Shown here in pieces: positions 26,929-35,066 of a DNA stretch of 64,000 nucleotides. The notes under the pieces are model-generated. The model did not search any database. It was not told the origin of the DNA and worked only from the letters and a program-made list of their open reading frames with translations. Numbering within the stretch: the first letter of the stretch is position 1; each line of letters starts with the position of its first letter. The position numbers and the translations under genes were made by a program. This DNA comes from Virgifigura deserti (GTDB lineage Bacteria > Pseudomonadota > Alphaproteobacteria > Dongiales > Dongiaceae): NCBI GenBank assembly GCA_003576685.1, contig QOZR01000007.1, forward strand, positions 186,001-250,000, written 5' to 3'.

Positions 26929-27414
26929 TCAGCGCCGGTGCGGCGCGGCGAGCCGCTTCGCGAACACCACCTTGCCGTCATCCGGGGCGTAGAAATCTTC
27001 GAACAGCGCCGCCTCGCGATAGCCCATGCGCGTATAGAAAGCCCGCGTCGGCGCATATTGCGGCCGTGACGAGGTTTCGACATAGAGCTGGCCGCCGCCC
27101 AGATCCGTAATCGCCGCCTCGACTGCGCCGATCAGCAGCCGGCCGACACCGCCGCGCCGATGCCCGGCCTCGACGACGATCCAGTAGAGATCGTAGCTGG
27201 CGCGGGTGAGGGCGATCGGGCCATAGCAGGCATAGCCGACCACCCGCCCGGCCCGCTCAGCGAAGAGGAAGTGATAGCCGCTGGCCGGGCCCTGGGCGAG
27301 ATGCGCCTCGACCAGCTCGACGGCGACCTCCACCTCCTCCGCCGAGAAGAAGCCGGTCCCCAGAACCAGCGACCGCACTGCTTCCACATCGGGGGCGGTC
27401 ACCGCATCACGCAA
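26929..27414 (-). CDS. GNAT family N-acetyltransferase
   Basis: About 161 residues from a TTG at 27414, preceded by GGGAGAGGGA. The frame remains open to a TTG at 27471, but that extension is the translation of a palindromic repeat (27421-27445), so the later start is preferred; the exact start is uncertain. The acetyl-CoA site is VVEAGHRRGGVGRLLIGAVE, and the fold continues to FYTRMGYREAALFEDFYAPD. It is the last gene of the kamA/ATP-grasp operon. AblB-type GNAT enzymes acetylate beta-lysine after KamA; this protein is shorter than AblB, so acetylation of beta-lysine or of its ligated product is inference. Confidence 0.85.
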   Translation of the reverse strand: MRDAVTAPDVEAVRSLVLGTGFFSAEEVEVAVELVEAHLAQGPASGYHFLFAERAGRVVGYACYGPIALTRASYDLYWIVVEAGHRRGGVGRLLIGAVEAAITDLGGGQLYVETSSRPQYAPTRAFYTRMGYREAALFEDFYAPDDGKVVFAKRLAAPHRR

Positions 27415-27420
27415 CGAGAG

Positions 27421-27445
27421 TCCCTCTCCCGCAAGGGGAGAGGGA
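27421..27445. repeat. REP-like palindrome
   Basis: TCCCTCTCCC (27421-27430) and GGGAGAGGGA (27436-27445) form a perfect 10-bp stem with a five-base loop. Palindromes with this CCTCTCCC...GGGAGAGG core are widespread dispersed elements in Alphaproteobacteria and often get translated as 'SPLAGEG'. It sits between the ATP-grasp gene and the GNAT gene and confuses the GNAT start call. Confidence 0.75.
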
Positions 27446-27451
27446 GGTTCG

Positions 27452-28525
27452 TCATGGTGCCGCCAACGCAATGCCCGCCTCCGTCGTCTTGCTGTGCCGC
27501 TTCGCCGGCGCAGTCGTGACGGGCACCGCCATATCGGCGAGAATCCGGCGGATCGTCGCGGTCAGATCGAGCCCGGCGCGGGCCGCGGCCGCCGCGAACC
27601 CGGCATCCGGCGAGATGCAGGGGTTGACGTTCACCTCCAGCACCCACGGGCGCCCGTCGGCGTCGACACGGCAATCGACCCGCGCATAGCCACGCAGCCC
27701 GAACAGATGCCAGCAGGCCTTCGCGATCGCCTCCAGCCGCCGAAGGAGTGCGGCGTCGGCGGCGGGGAAGTCGAAGGAGCGGACCGTATTGTGATAGGCG
27801 AAGCTCGCCGGGTCCCATTTGGCGGCATAATCGATGATGCGCGGCTTGTTCGGCGGAAAGCCGACGAAGCGCATCTCGGCCGGCGGCAGCAGCTCGACCC
27901 CGCCAGGGCCCGCCAGCAAAGCGAGGTTGAACTCGCGCCCGTCGATGAAGCGCTCGGCGAACCAGTCACCGCCGAACCGGCGACGGCGGCGACGCATCAG
28001 CGGCGACAACTTGCGGGAATCGGCCACGACCGAGTCGGTGTCGAGCCCGATCGAGGCGTGCTGCCACACCGACTTGACGATGTAGGGACCGCGGAACAGC
28101 GGCGACGCATCCTGCGGGACGCCGTCCGTCCAGGCCGGCGTGTCGATGCCGGCCGCGGCAAGCTGGCGCTTGGCCACCAGCTTGTTCGATGTAAGGAACA
28201 CCGCCTCCGTCCCCGAACCGGTATAGGGCAGGCCCAACGAATCGAGCAGGGCCGGCGCCAGATGGAGCAGTCGGTCCTGCCCGTCGATCGATTCGACGAG
28301 ATTGAAGACGAAGGACGGTCGCAGATCGAGCAGCCGCCGGCGCGCCGCCTCGAGATCGAGCGAGAGCGGCACGGCGACGGGTACATAGCCGAGGCCGACC
28401 AGTGCCTGCCGAACCGCCTCGATCTCGACCAGGACGTCCTGTTCGTCGGCGGCGGCATCCGCGGCGACCGCGCCATAGAGCAGGGCGACCTTGGGGGAGC
28501 GGCGGCCTTTCATCGGAATGATCAT
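27452..28525 (-). CDS. ATP-grasp ligase, D-Ala-D-Ala ligase-like (second of pair)
   Basis: 357 residues. N-terminal domain VALLYGAVAADAAADEQDVL, then FVFNLVESIDGQDRLLHLAP and LLDSLGLPYTGSGTEAVFLT, as in D-Ala-D-Ala ligases; the ATP-binding lysine region is GPYIVKSVWQHASIGLDTDS. The metal-binding block is GYARVDCRVDADGRPWVLEV followed by NVNPCISPDAGFA. It differs from true Ddl in sequence around the substrate sites and is not near cell-wall genes. ATP-grasp enzymes of this group join a carboxylate to an amine through an acyl phosphate. Its pairing with a similar enzyme and with KamA suggests sequential peptide-bond formation on beta-lysine (inference). Confidence 0.88.
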   Translation of the reverse strand: MIIPMKGRRSPKVALLYGAVAADAAADEQDVLVEIEAVRQALVGLGYVPVAVPLSLDLEAARRRLLDLRPSFVFNLVESIDGQDRLLHLAPALLDSLGLPYTGSGTEAVFLTSNKLVAKRQLAAAGIDTPAWTDGVPQDASPLFRGPYIVKSVWQHASIGLDTDSVVADSRKLSPLMRRRRRRFGGDWFAERFIDGREFNLALLAGPGGVELLPPAEMRFVGFPPNKPRIIDYAAKWDPASFAYHNTVRSFDFPAADAALLRRLEAIAKACWHLFGLRGYARVDCRVDADGRPWVLEVNVNPCISPDAGFAAAAARAGLDLTATIRRILADMAVPVTTAPAKRHSKTTEAGIALAAP

Positions 28526-28530
28526 CGGCC

Positions 28531-29547
28531 CTACTCCGCCGCCACCGGAACGCCCGACGCGGCGCCCAGCCTCAGTCCACAGCGCCGAAACGCCGAATCG
28601 AGAATCCGACCGATCAGCGCTTCATAGGGAATACCGGCAAGACGGCACATGATCGGCAGGTCGGAATGCTGCGGATGCAGGCCGGCGAGCGGGTTGACCT
28701 CGAGGAAGTGTGGCCGGCCCATCGCATCCGATCGGATGTCGATGCGCCCGCCATCGCGGCAGCCGAGCGCCCGCCACGCCGCGAGGGCCACGCGCGCCGC
28801 CTCCTGCGCTTCCGGATCGTCGGCGAGGTGGTAGCGGACGCGCTGATCGCATTCCTCCTTGTTCACGTAGGAATAGACCCCGGCCTCGGCCTCGGCCGTC
28901 AGCACCACCTCCATCGTGGCGACCGGCGCCGCGGCGGTGCCGGTGCCGGTGATCCCGATCGTGAATTCGCGGCCCGGCAGGAAGGTCTCGACCAGCACCG
29001 GCTGGCGGTAGCGGGCGAGAAGCTGTCGGCAGACCTTGCGCAATGCCGCAATCGAGGTGACGCGCGAGGTCGGCAGCACACCCTTCCCCGTGCCTTCCGC
29101 CACCGGCTTCGTGAACAGCGGAAAGGGCAGGTCGATGGCGGCGATGTCGGCCATCTCCTCGATTACGACGAAGGGCGCGGTCGGCACGCCCTTATCCCGG
29201 ACGACATGCTTGGTCATGCCCTTATGCAGTGTCAGCGCCATGACCAACGGGTCGGAGAAGCAGTAGGGTACGCCATAGGCGTCGAGCAGCGCCGGAACCT
29301 GCGCCTCGCGGCCGATGCCGTGAAGGCCCTCGGCGATGTTGAAAACGAAGTCCCAGCGCTCGCCGGCGGCCAGCCGGGCGGCGAGCTGCTGAACCGTTCC
29401 GATCCGGTCGGCTGAGAGCCCGTAATGACCAAGCGCTCCCTCGATCCCTTCGATCGTCGCGATGCTGTCGAACTCCGCCGTCTCCTCGACGCCGTAGCCG
29501 GCCGCCAGATAATGGTCACGGAGATCATAGGTCAGGCCGACGCGCAT
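28531..29547 (-). CDS. ATP-grasp ligase, D-Ala-D-Ala ligase-like (first of pair)
   Basis: 338 residues. The start MRVGLTYDLRDHYLAAGYGV at 29547 lies inside the end of kamA (16-base overlap). Ligase features are FVFNIAEGLHGIGREAQVPA, GVPYCFSDPLVMALTLHKGM, LFTKPVAEGTGKGVLPTSRV (ATP loop), PGREFTIGITGTG, and the metal site GGRIDIRSDAMGRPHFLEVN. It is clearly homologous to the ligase downstream but differs enough to have another substrate. Only five bases separate the two ligase genes. The substrate is unknown; formation of a short amide or dipeptide from the KamA product is proposed from context alone. Confidence 0.88.
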   Translation of the reverse strand: MRVGLTYDLRDHYLAAGYGVEETAEFDSIATIEGIEGALGHYGLSADRIGTVQQLAARLAAGERWDFVFNIAEGLHGIGREAQVPALLDAYGVPYCFSDPLVMALTLHKGMTKHVVRDKGVPTAPFVVIEEMADIAAIDLPFPLFTKPVAEGTGKGVLPTSRVTSIAALRKVCRQLLARYRQPVLVETFLPGREFTIGITGTGTAAAPVATMEVVLTAEAEAGVYSYVNKEECDQRVRYHLADDPEAQEAARVALAAWRALGCRDGGRIDIRSDAMGRPHFLEVNPLAGLHPQHSDLPIMCRLAGIPYEALIGRILDSAFRRCGLRLGAASGVPVAAE

Positions 29548-30941
29548 GATCCGTCCCCCTCGCCCACGGACTTGCCGGCGTCCTGCGATGCCGCTGGATC
29601 CGCTTTGCCGAGGCCGACCTGTCCACCCGGATCGCGGTAGCGGTAGAGGCCGTTCTCGAAATTGGTCAGCAGCAGGTCGTCACCCTCGCGCCCGACGACG
29701 TAATCGGGGATCAGCGGGATCTTGCCGCCCCCGCCGGGCGCGTCGATCACATAGGTCGGCACGGCATAGCCGGTCGTGTGGCCGCGCAGCGCCCGGATGA
29801 TCTCCAGCCCCTTCTCGACCGGCGTCCGGAAATGCTCCGAGCCGGTGATCGGATCGCATTGATAGAGGTAATAGGGCTTCACCCGGCTCATCAGCAGGCC
29901 GTGCATCAGCTTCTTCATCACGACGGCATCGTCGTTGATGCCCTTCAGCAGAACCGTCTGGCTGCCGAGCGGAATGCCGGCGTCGGCGAGGCGGGCGCAG
30001 GCTTCCTTGGTCTCCGGCGTCAGATCGTCGGGATGGGTGAAATGGATGCTCATCCACAGCGGGTGGTAGCGCCGCAACATGGTAACCAGGCTGCGGGTGA
30101 CGCGCTGCGGCACGACCACCGGCACCTTGGTGCCGATGCGCAGGAACTCGACATGCTTGATGGCCCGCAGGCGCGCCAGAAGCCATTCCAGCTTCTCGTC
30201 GGCCAGGGTCAGCGGATCGCCGCCGGACAGCAGCACGTCGCGGATCTCGGGATGCGCCTCGATATAGGCGATCGCCCGCTCCCATTGCGGCATGCTGAAG
30301 CTGTACTCGCCGCCGGCCTCGCCGACCATGCGCGAGCGCGTGCAATAGCGGCAATAGGTCGAGCAGAAGCCGGTCGTCAGGAACAGCACCCGGTCTGGAT
30401 AGCGATGAACGAGACCCGGAACCGCGGCGTCATGATCCTCGCCGAGCGGATCGTCGGCCTCGCCGGGCGAGCGGACATATTCCCCGCCGACGGGAATGTG
30501 GGTGCGGCGGATGGGATGGCTCGGATCGTCCCGGTCGAACAGGCTGAGATAATGGGGCGTGATGCCCACCGGCAGCGAACCGGTATGGCGCCGGATCGCG
30601 CTCTCCTCGTCCGCCGACAGGTTGATGATGCGGGACAGCGTGGCCAAGTCCTTGACCCGATTTCGGATCTGCCACCGCCAGTCGCTCCAATCGGCGGCCG
30701 AGGCGGCGGGGAAGAACCTCTTTCGGAAGAGCTGGCTGCGCGGGCTGATGGGAAACCGCTCGCGGGCGGTGCGTTGCCCCGGATTCTGCCCGGTGTGCTG
30801 CTTGAGTGTAGGCGCAAAAAAAGGCGGCTTCGCCGCCAGCTGGTCTTCGATCTTTTCGGAAATCGCAATGGACAGTGAGCCCTGTTTCGCGATCACGCTA
30901 CTTGGAGGCTCGGCATCTTCCGCAGCGAAGCGATTTTCCAT
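29532..30941 (-). CDS. kamA: lysine 2,3-aminomutase family radical SAM enzyme
   Basis: 469 residues with AGGAG ten bases before ATG 30941. The radical SAM cysteines are C193, C197 and C200 (GFCSTYCRYCTR), with the conserved YPDRVLFL just before. Residues tied to lysine substrate in clostridial KamA are kept: Asp363 (YQCDP) and Asp400 (VIDAPGGGGK), plus the PLP lysine Lys407. Glutamate 2,3-aminomutases replace those aspartates, so L-lysine to L-beta-lysine is the likely reaction. The N-terminal ~60 residues are poorly conserved. Because it leads an operon with two ligases and an acetyltransferase rather than fermentative genes, it probably feeds biosynthesis of a beta-lysine compound, not lysine fermentation. 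EpmB-type function is less likely since no EF-P or EpmA gene is nearby. Confidence 0.9.
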   Translation of the reverse strand: MENRFAAEDAEPPSSVIAKQGSLSIAISEKIEDQLAAKPPFFAPTLKQHTGQNPGQRTARERFPISPRSQLFRKRFFPAASAADWSDWRWQIRNRVKDLATLSRIINLSADEESAIRRHTGSLPVGITPHYLSLFDRDDPSHPIRRTHIPVGGEYVRSPGEADDPLGEDHDAAVPGLVHRYPDRVLFLTTGFCSTYCRYCTRSRMVGEAGGEYSFSMPQWERAIAYIEAHPEIRDVLLSGGDPLTLADEKLEWLLARLRAIKHVEFLRIGTKVPVVVPQRVTRSLVTMLRRYHPLWMSIHFTHPDDLTPETKEACARLADAGIPLGSQTVLLKGINDDAVVMKKLMHGLLMSRVKPYYLYQCDPITGSEHFRTPVEKGLEIIRALRGHTTGYAVPTYVIDAPGGGGKIPLIPDYVVGREGDDLLLTNFENGLYRYRDPGGQVGLGKADPAASQDAGKSVGEGDGSCASA

Positions 30942-31599
30942 TCTTGAAGGCTCCTAGTAGTCCGTTCGCCCGCCTGGTTCCAGAATCGGGTGAATCGGCC
31001 CACCAAACCAAACGGTTTGCGGTTCGATTCGGCCCCCGAATGGGCATCATTCGTTGGCATCGAACCACGAGGCGACGGGCAGATAACTTGCTCGGTGGGG
31101 CCGCTGCCCGCCGGCTTGTTTCCCGGCCCCAACATTGAACGCACTTATTCCCAATTCAGTAGAATGTCCAGTACTCATGAAAAATTTATTGAGGGAGGCT
31201 CTTGGTAGGTATTTGGCGCGGACTCCGCCTCCTCTTTGCGGGAAAGGGCCGGGAAAAGGTGGGCCGCGGCGGCGAAGAGCAGCGCGCGGCCGGCAAGCCG
31301 CCGACATCACCAGCAGATGCCGAGACAGCATGGGCCGGCAGCTCTAACAGGTCTGTGAGGCCGGCTGCCGCATTCGAGGGCATCGAAACATGCAGGATGT
31401 CCAACGCGACGAAAGCATTTAGGTTGCATCCTTTCCACGATGCAGTGAATTAATGCACTGCCATCCCCGGTGCTGCTGGCCCCTTCGCCTGCAGCCTCTC
31501 GATCATCCGCAAGATTCGCTTTCATTCCCGCCTTGACGGCAGCTTGAGATGTGCTCTGATGGGTTGGGGGAACCTGTTGGCAACCGCGGAGGTACTGTC
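30942..31599. other. 658-base divergent intergenic region
   Basis: This gap separates kamA (minus) from the MetOD1 gene (plus) and must hold both promoters. CAAACGGTTTG at about 31009-31019 is a short odd-centred inverted repeat of operator type. The stretch near 31100-31200 is comparatively A/T-rich. Several overlapping frames exist, but none has a credible start or protein-like composition, and I see no RNA gene. Confidence 0.4.
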
Positions 31600-32145
31600 A
31601 TGACAGCCCCGACGACGATTGAACACGCCCCCGTGCCGCTCGAGCGTGATGTGTTTCTGCGCAGCCTTATTCGCGAGCTGGCCGGCACGCTTGAGGATGT
31701 CGTCGGCTTGCGGGAGGCCGCCGGCTACATCAGCGTGGTCGGCAGCGCGATCGGCGAGCAGATCAACGCCGACTATAAGAGCGCACTCGGAACCGAGCGT
31801 CTTTCGCGCGCGCAAGTCGCACGGGTTCTGGTCGATCTGAAACGGCGCATTCAGGGTGATTTCTTCATCATCGAGGAGACCGACGAGCGGATCGTCCTCG
31901 GCAACCGGACCTGCCCGTTCGCGGAGAAGGTCGTCGGCCGGCCGTCGATGTGCATGATGACGTCCAACGTCTTCGGCCAGATCGCGGCCGACAATCTGGG
32001 CTATGCCAAGGTGGAGCTCCAGGAGACGATCGCGCAGGGGCATTCCGGCTGCCGTGTCGTCGTGCATCTTCAGCCGGCTAGCGCCGCGGCGGAGGCAGAG
32101 GGGCGCGAGTATTTCCGCAAGGAGCCGGCGATTGGCGGGGCTTGA
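31600..32145 (+). CDS. MetOD1 (methanogen output domain 1) protein
   Basis: 181 residues from ATG 31600 with GGAGG seven bases upstream. The whole protein beyond residue 20 is one domain: [58 protein letters not shown] then TSNVFG, and [20 protein letters not shown]. This matches the MetOD1 family, usually found as an output or sensory module in signalling proteins. Cysteines 105, 118 and 151 are in conserved positions and could bind a metal or act as a redox switch (inference). The histidine kinase gene starts 14 bases before its stop, so it is very likely a partner or sensory input of that kinase. Confidence 0.85.
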   Translation: MTAPTTIEHAPVPLERDVFLRSLIRELAGTLEDVVGLREAAGYISVVGSAIGEQINADYKSALGTERLSRAQVARVLVDLKRRIQGDFFIIEETDERIVLGNRTCPFAEKVVGRPSMCMMTSNVFGQIAADNLGYAKVELQETIAQGHSGCRVVVHLQPASAAAEAEGREYFRKEPAIGGA

Positions 32146-33202
32146 CTTTCACGCCTTTGCCCATGCCGATCCAACACCGATTCTTCTCGTTCGCACGGAT
32201 GGCCTGATCCTGGCCGCCAATCCCGCGGCGTGCCAGGCGCTGCCGGGCGTTCGGCGCGACGGTGGAGGACAGCTGGCCGATGTCGTCAACGATCCGCCGG
32301 AGACAGTCGGCCACTATCTGGCACGCTGCTCGACCACGCGCGAAGGCCTTCTGGGCGCATTCACGCTCAAGGCGCCGGACGGACCGTTCCGGCGGCTTCG
32401 GTGCGATGGCGCGGTGGCGGAGCCAGCCTCCGAGGGCAGGCCGGCGGTCATCATTCTGCGCTGCCGTGACATCCAGGCGGCGCACGAGAAGTTCGTGACT
32501 CTCACGCAGAAAATCGCCGAGCAGCATGCCGAGATCCATCTGCGCGCGACGATCCAGGAGCGTTTGGAAGCGGCGCTGACGGAGAAGGAGATCCTGCTCC
32601 GGGAGGTGCATCACCGGGTCAAGAACAACCTGCAGGTAGTCGCCGGCCTGTTCACGATGGCCGTCGCCCGGGAACCGGACGAGCGCATGCGGCGAAAGCT
32701 CGTCGAAGCCGGCAATCGCGTCGAGGCGATGGTGTCCGTTCAGCGGCTTTTATACCAAGCGGACAGCGTCGCGGCCTTGAATGCGGCCAATCTCCTGGCG
32801 GAGCTGTGTAAGAGCATTCATCAGTCCTATAGTTTGGCGAATATCGGCTTGGTCCTCGATGTGCCGCCCACGACCATCAGCCTGGAAGCGGCAACACCGC
32901 TGGGGCTGGTCGTGAACGAGCTTCTCTCCAACGCCTTCAAGCATGCCTTCCCGGACGGCCAGGCGGGCACCGTGCGCGTGAGGCTGACGCCGTCTCCAGA
33001 CGGCCGGCTGGAGCTCCTGGTCAGCGACGATGGCCGCGGCATGGCGGCGAGCCCGCGGGGCATGGGGCTGACGCTAGTGGAGGGCTTGGCGATGCAATTG
33101 GACGGCGACCTCGAGACCGGTGGCAACCCAGGCACTTGGGTCCGGCTGATTTTCAAAGACACCGGTCGATCGGCGGCAACGAAGACGCGGAGAAGCGAAT
33201 GA
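32132..33202 (+). CDS. PAS-domain histidine kinase (HisKA_2 type)
   Basis: 356 residues from a TTG at 32132 with AAGGAG eight bases upstream, overlapping the MetOD1 gene by 14 bases. Residues about 5-115 form a PAS-like domain ([20 protein letters not shown]); a short coiled coil follows ([20 protein letters not shown]). The phospho-accepting histidine is His160 in [18 protein letters not shown], the HisKA_2 pattern. The ATPase has [18 protein letters not shown] (N box) and [20 protein letters not shown] (G1/G2). There is no transmembrane segment, so it senses a cytoplasmic signal, perhaps delivered by the MetOD1 protein. The receiver protein downstream is its obvious partner. Confidence 0.9.
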   Translation: MAGLDFHAFAHADPTPILLVRTDGLILAANPAACQALPGVRRDGGGQLADVVNDPPETVGHYLARCSTTREGLLGAFTLKAPDGPFRRLRCDGAVAEPASEGRPAVIILRCRDIQAAHEKFVTLTQKIAEQHAEIHLRATIQERLEAALTEKEILLREVHHRVKNNLQVVAGLFTMAVAREPDERMRRKLVEAGNRVEAMVSVQRLLYQADSVAALNAANLLAELCKSIHQSYSLANIGLVLDVPPTTISLEAATPLGLVVNELLSNAFKHAFPDGQAGTVRVRLTPSPDGRLELLVSDDGRGMAASPRGMGLTLVEGLAMQLDGDLETGGNPGTWVRLIFKDTGRSAATKTRRSE

Positions 33203-33708
33203 AGGGAACCGTGGCGGCACTTCCGGACCATTGGTCGTCGGCAGCGCCCCCCCGGCGCTTCATCACAACCGCCGAGCCCGACGAGCCATCACACCCGAAG
33301 GAAGGCACTTCGGTAGAGACGGGATCGTCCAAGCGACAGCGGATCTTGATCGTGGAGGACGAGGCCCTGGCGGCGCTTGCCGCGCGCGATCTGCTCCACG
33401 CCGCCGGTTATGAGGTCGTCGGCATCGCCGCCACCGCTGAGAAGGCGGTGCGAAAAGCCGAGGAGACCCGCCCCGATCTCGTCCTGATGGACATCCGGCT
33501 GGCCGGAAGCAGCGATGGCATCGCCGCTGCGATCGATATCCGGACCCGCCTGGACCTGCCGAGTCTCTTCGTGTCGGCGTATTCCGATCCTGGCGTGAAG
33601 ACCCGCGCCGCAGCAGCTCATCCGGCCGGCTTCCTGGCGAAGCCATACCGGCCGGAAGAATTGCTCGGCGCCATCCGTAAAGCCCTCTGGTCGCAGAAAA
33701 CCAGTTAG
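33199..33708 (+). CDS. single-domain response regulator
   Basis: 169 residues; the ATG at 33199 overlaps the kinase stop by four bases. The first ~45 residues are a polar, proline-containing extension of unknown role. The receiver domain has the acidic pair in ILIVEDEALAAL, phospho-acceptor Asp98 in DLVLMDIRLAGSSDGIAAA, the conserved Ser in LFVSAYSD, and Lys in GFLAKPYRPEEL. No output domain follows, so it must act by protein contact, as CheY-like or phosphorelay receivers do. PhyR-NepR-EcfG wiring is common for HisKA_2 kinases, but no ECF sigma or NepR gene is present here. Confidence 0.9.
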   Translation: MKGTVAALPDHWSSAAPPRRFITTAEPDEPSHPKEGTSVETGSSKRQRILIVEDEALAALAARDLLHAAGYEVVGIAATAEKAVRKAEETRPDLVLMDIRLAGSSDGIAAAIDIRTRLDLPSLFVSAYSDPGVKTRAAAAHPAGFLAKPYRPEELLGAIRKALWSQKTS

Positions 33709-34003
33709 TCCGATCGAGGATGCCCGGGCTCTGTGATCCGAGAGAGCCGGATGATCTCCGACCCGGCAGGGCATTGGTGTAGCGGCCGCGTATCGCTTCA
33801 GGATATCGCCACCGGCAGTAAGCGCGAGCGGCTCAGCGGGTCGGGCCTCATCAGTCCTGACTATACGGCTGCCATTCGATCGCAGGGTGAATGGCGATAT
33901 CGGTAGATGCCCAATCAACAGATGCTTCGTCCCACGAAATCGGCAATCATCCTCCATCCTCGCGCCGCCCGCCTTTCGGCCCGCGTCACATCCGGATCCG
34001 CCG

Positions 34004-34924
34004 ATGACTGCCGTTCCGCCCGCCGCCCCCACCGCCACGGACGCGACCAGCGTCCGCGGCATCCTGTTGATGCTGACCGCCGGCCTGTCCTTCGTCCTGA
34101 TGGACGCGACGGCGAAGCACCTCAGCCAGACCTATCCCGTCGTCCAGGTGGTCTGGGCACGCTATCTGTTCCACATGCTGACCCTGCCCTTGTTCTTCGG
34201 CGGGCTTCGGTGGGGGTCGGTCGTTCGAACGCCGCGGCTCGGCCTGCAGCTCCTGCGCTCGCTCCTGCTTCTAGGCTCGACCTTCTTCTTCTTTCTCGCC
34301 GTGAAGCATATCCCGCTCGCCACCGCGACGGCGATCGGGTTCGTCGGGCCGTTGTTGGTGACCGCGCTCTCGGTCCCGCTCCTCGGTGAGACAGTGGGGC
34401 CGCGTCGCTGGGCCGCGGTGGTAATCGGCTTCACCGGCGTCCTGGTCATCATCCGGCCAGGTCTCGGTGGCATGCCCGGCGGCATGCATTGGGCGATGGC
34501 CCTACCGCTGCTGGTGGCCGTCTGCTTCGCGCTGTACCAGATCAGCACACGGATCCTCAGCCGGACCGACGGCTGGATGACCACGCTGTTCTATTCCGCC
34601 TCGGTCGGGCTCGTGGTTATGACCGCGCTGGTGCCCTTCCACTGGCGGACCCCGGACCTGGAGGGCTGGGCGTGGATGGCGCTGATCGGACTGATCGGCG
34701 GATTTGGCCATCTGATGATGATCAAGGCCTTCGCCGCCGCGCCGGCCTCGACCCTGGCACCCTTCACCTATCTGCAGCTCGTCTGGTCCACCGCCATCGG
34801 GCTTTTGATCTTCGGCGATTTCCCCGATGGCTGGACCCTGGTCGGCGCCGCGATCATCGCCGCGAGCGGGCTTTACATCCTCTATCGCGAACGCCGGCTG
34901 CGCGGCCCGTCGGCCGTGGCGTGA
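34004..34924 (+). CDS. EamA/DMT family transporter
   Basis: 306 residues from ATG 34004; the upstream in-frame codons are not protein-like. Ten hydrophobic segments in two EamA repeats are visible, starting GILLMLTAGLSFVLMDATAK and with the second repeat around MALPLLVAVCFALYQISTRI. Typical DMT features include ARYLFHMLTL and ATAIGFVGPLLVTALSVPLLGE. DMT proteins mostly export metabolites or amino acids, or import purines and carboxylates; the substrate is not readable. It precedes an aldehyde dehydrogenase gene by about 140 bases on the same strand. Confidence 0.9.
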   Translation: MTAVPPAAPTATDATSVRGILLMLTAGLSFVLMDATAKHLSQTYPVVQVVWARYLFHMLTLPLFFGGLRWGSVVRTPRLGLQLLRSLLLLGSTFFFFLAVKHIPLATATAIGFVGPLLVTALSVPLLGETVGPRRWAAVVIGFTGVLVIIRPGLGGMPGGMHWAMALPLLVAVCFALYQISTRILSRTDGWMTTLFYSASVGLVVMTALVPFHWRTPDLEGWAWMALIGLIGGFGHLMMIKAFAAAPASTLAPFTYLQLVWSTAIGLLIFGDFPDGWTLVGAAIIAASGLYILYRERRLRGPSAVA

Positions 34925-35066
34925 GGCGCGGCGCCGATGGGCAGGCAGATGCCCGTGCGGGGCTGGCGCGGATATTTCGGCCGATGCTATTGTCGGACAA
35001 TCGCAGCCGCGGCCGACATCGCCTCACCGCGGCGCATGACGAAGGAGTCGGAGGAGGATCTCAGAT

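Noticed and set aside
25266..27083. 605-residue minus-strand frame opposite the cyclase.
   Set aside because: Shadow of the CHASE2/cyclase gene, which has all expected motifs on the plus strand.
30942..31599. Possible small genes or RNA between kamA and the MetOD1 gene.
   Set aside because: Several short overlapping frames, none with a start plus ribosome binding site or homology; no tRNA-like fold found by eye.
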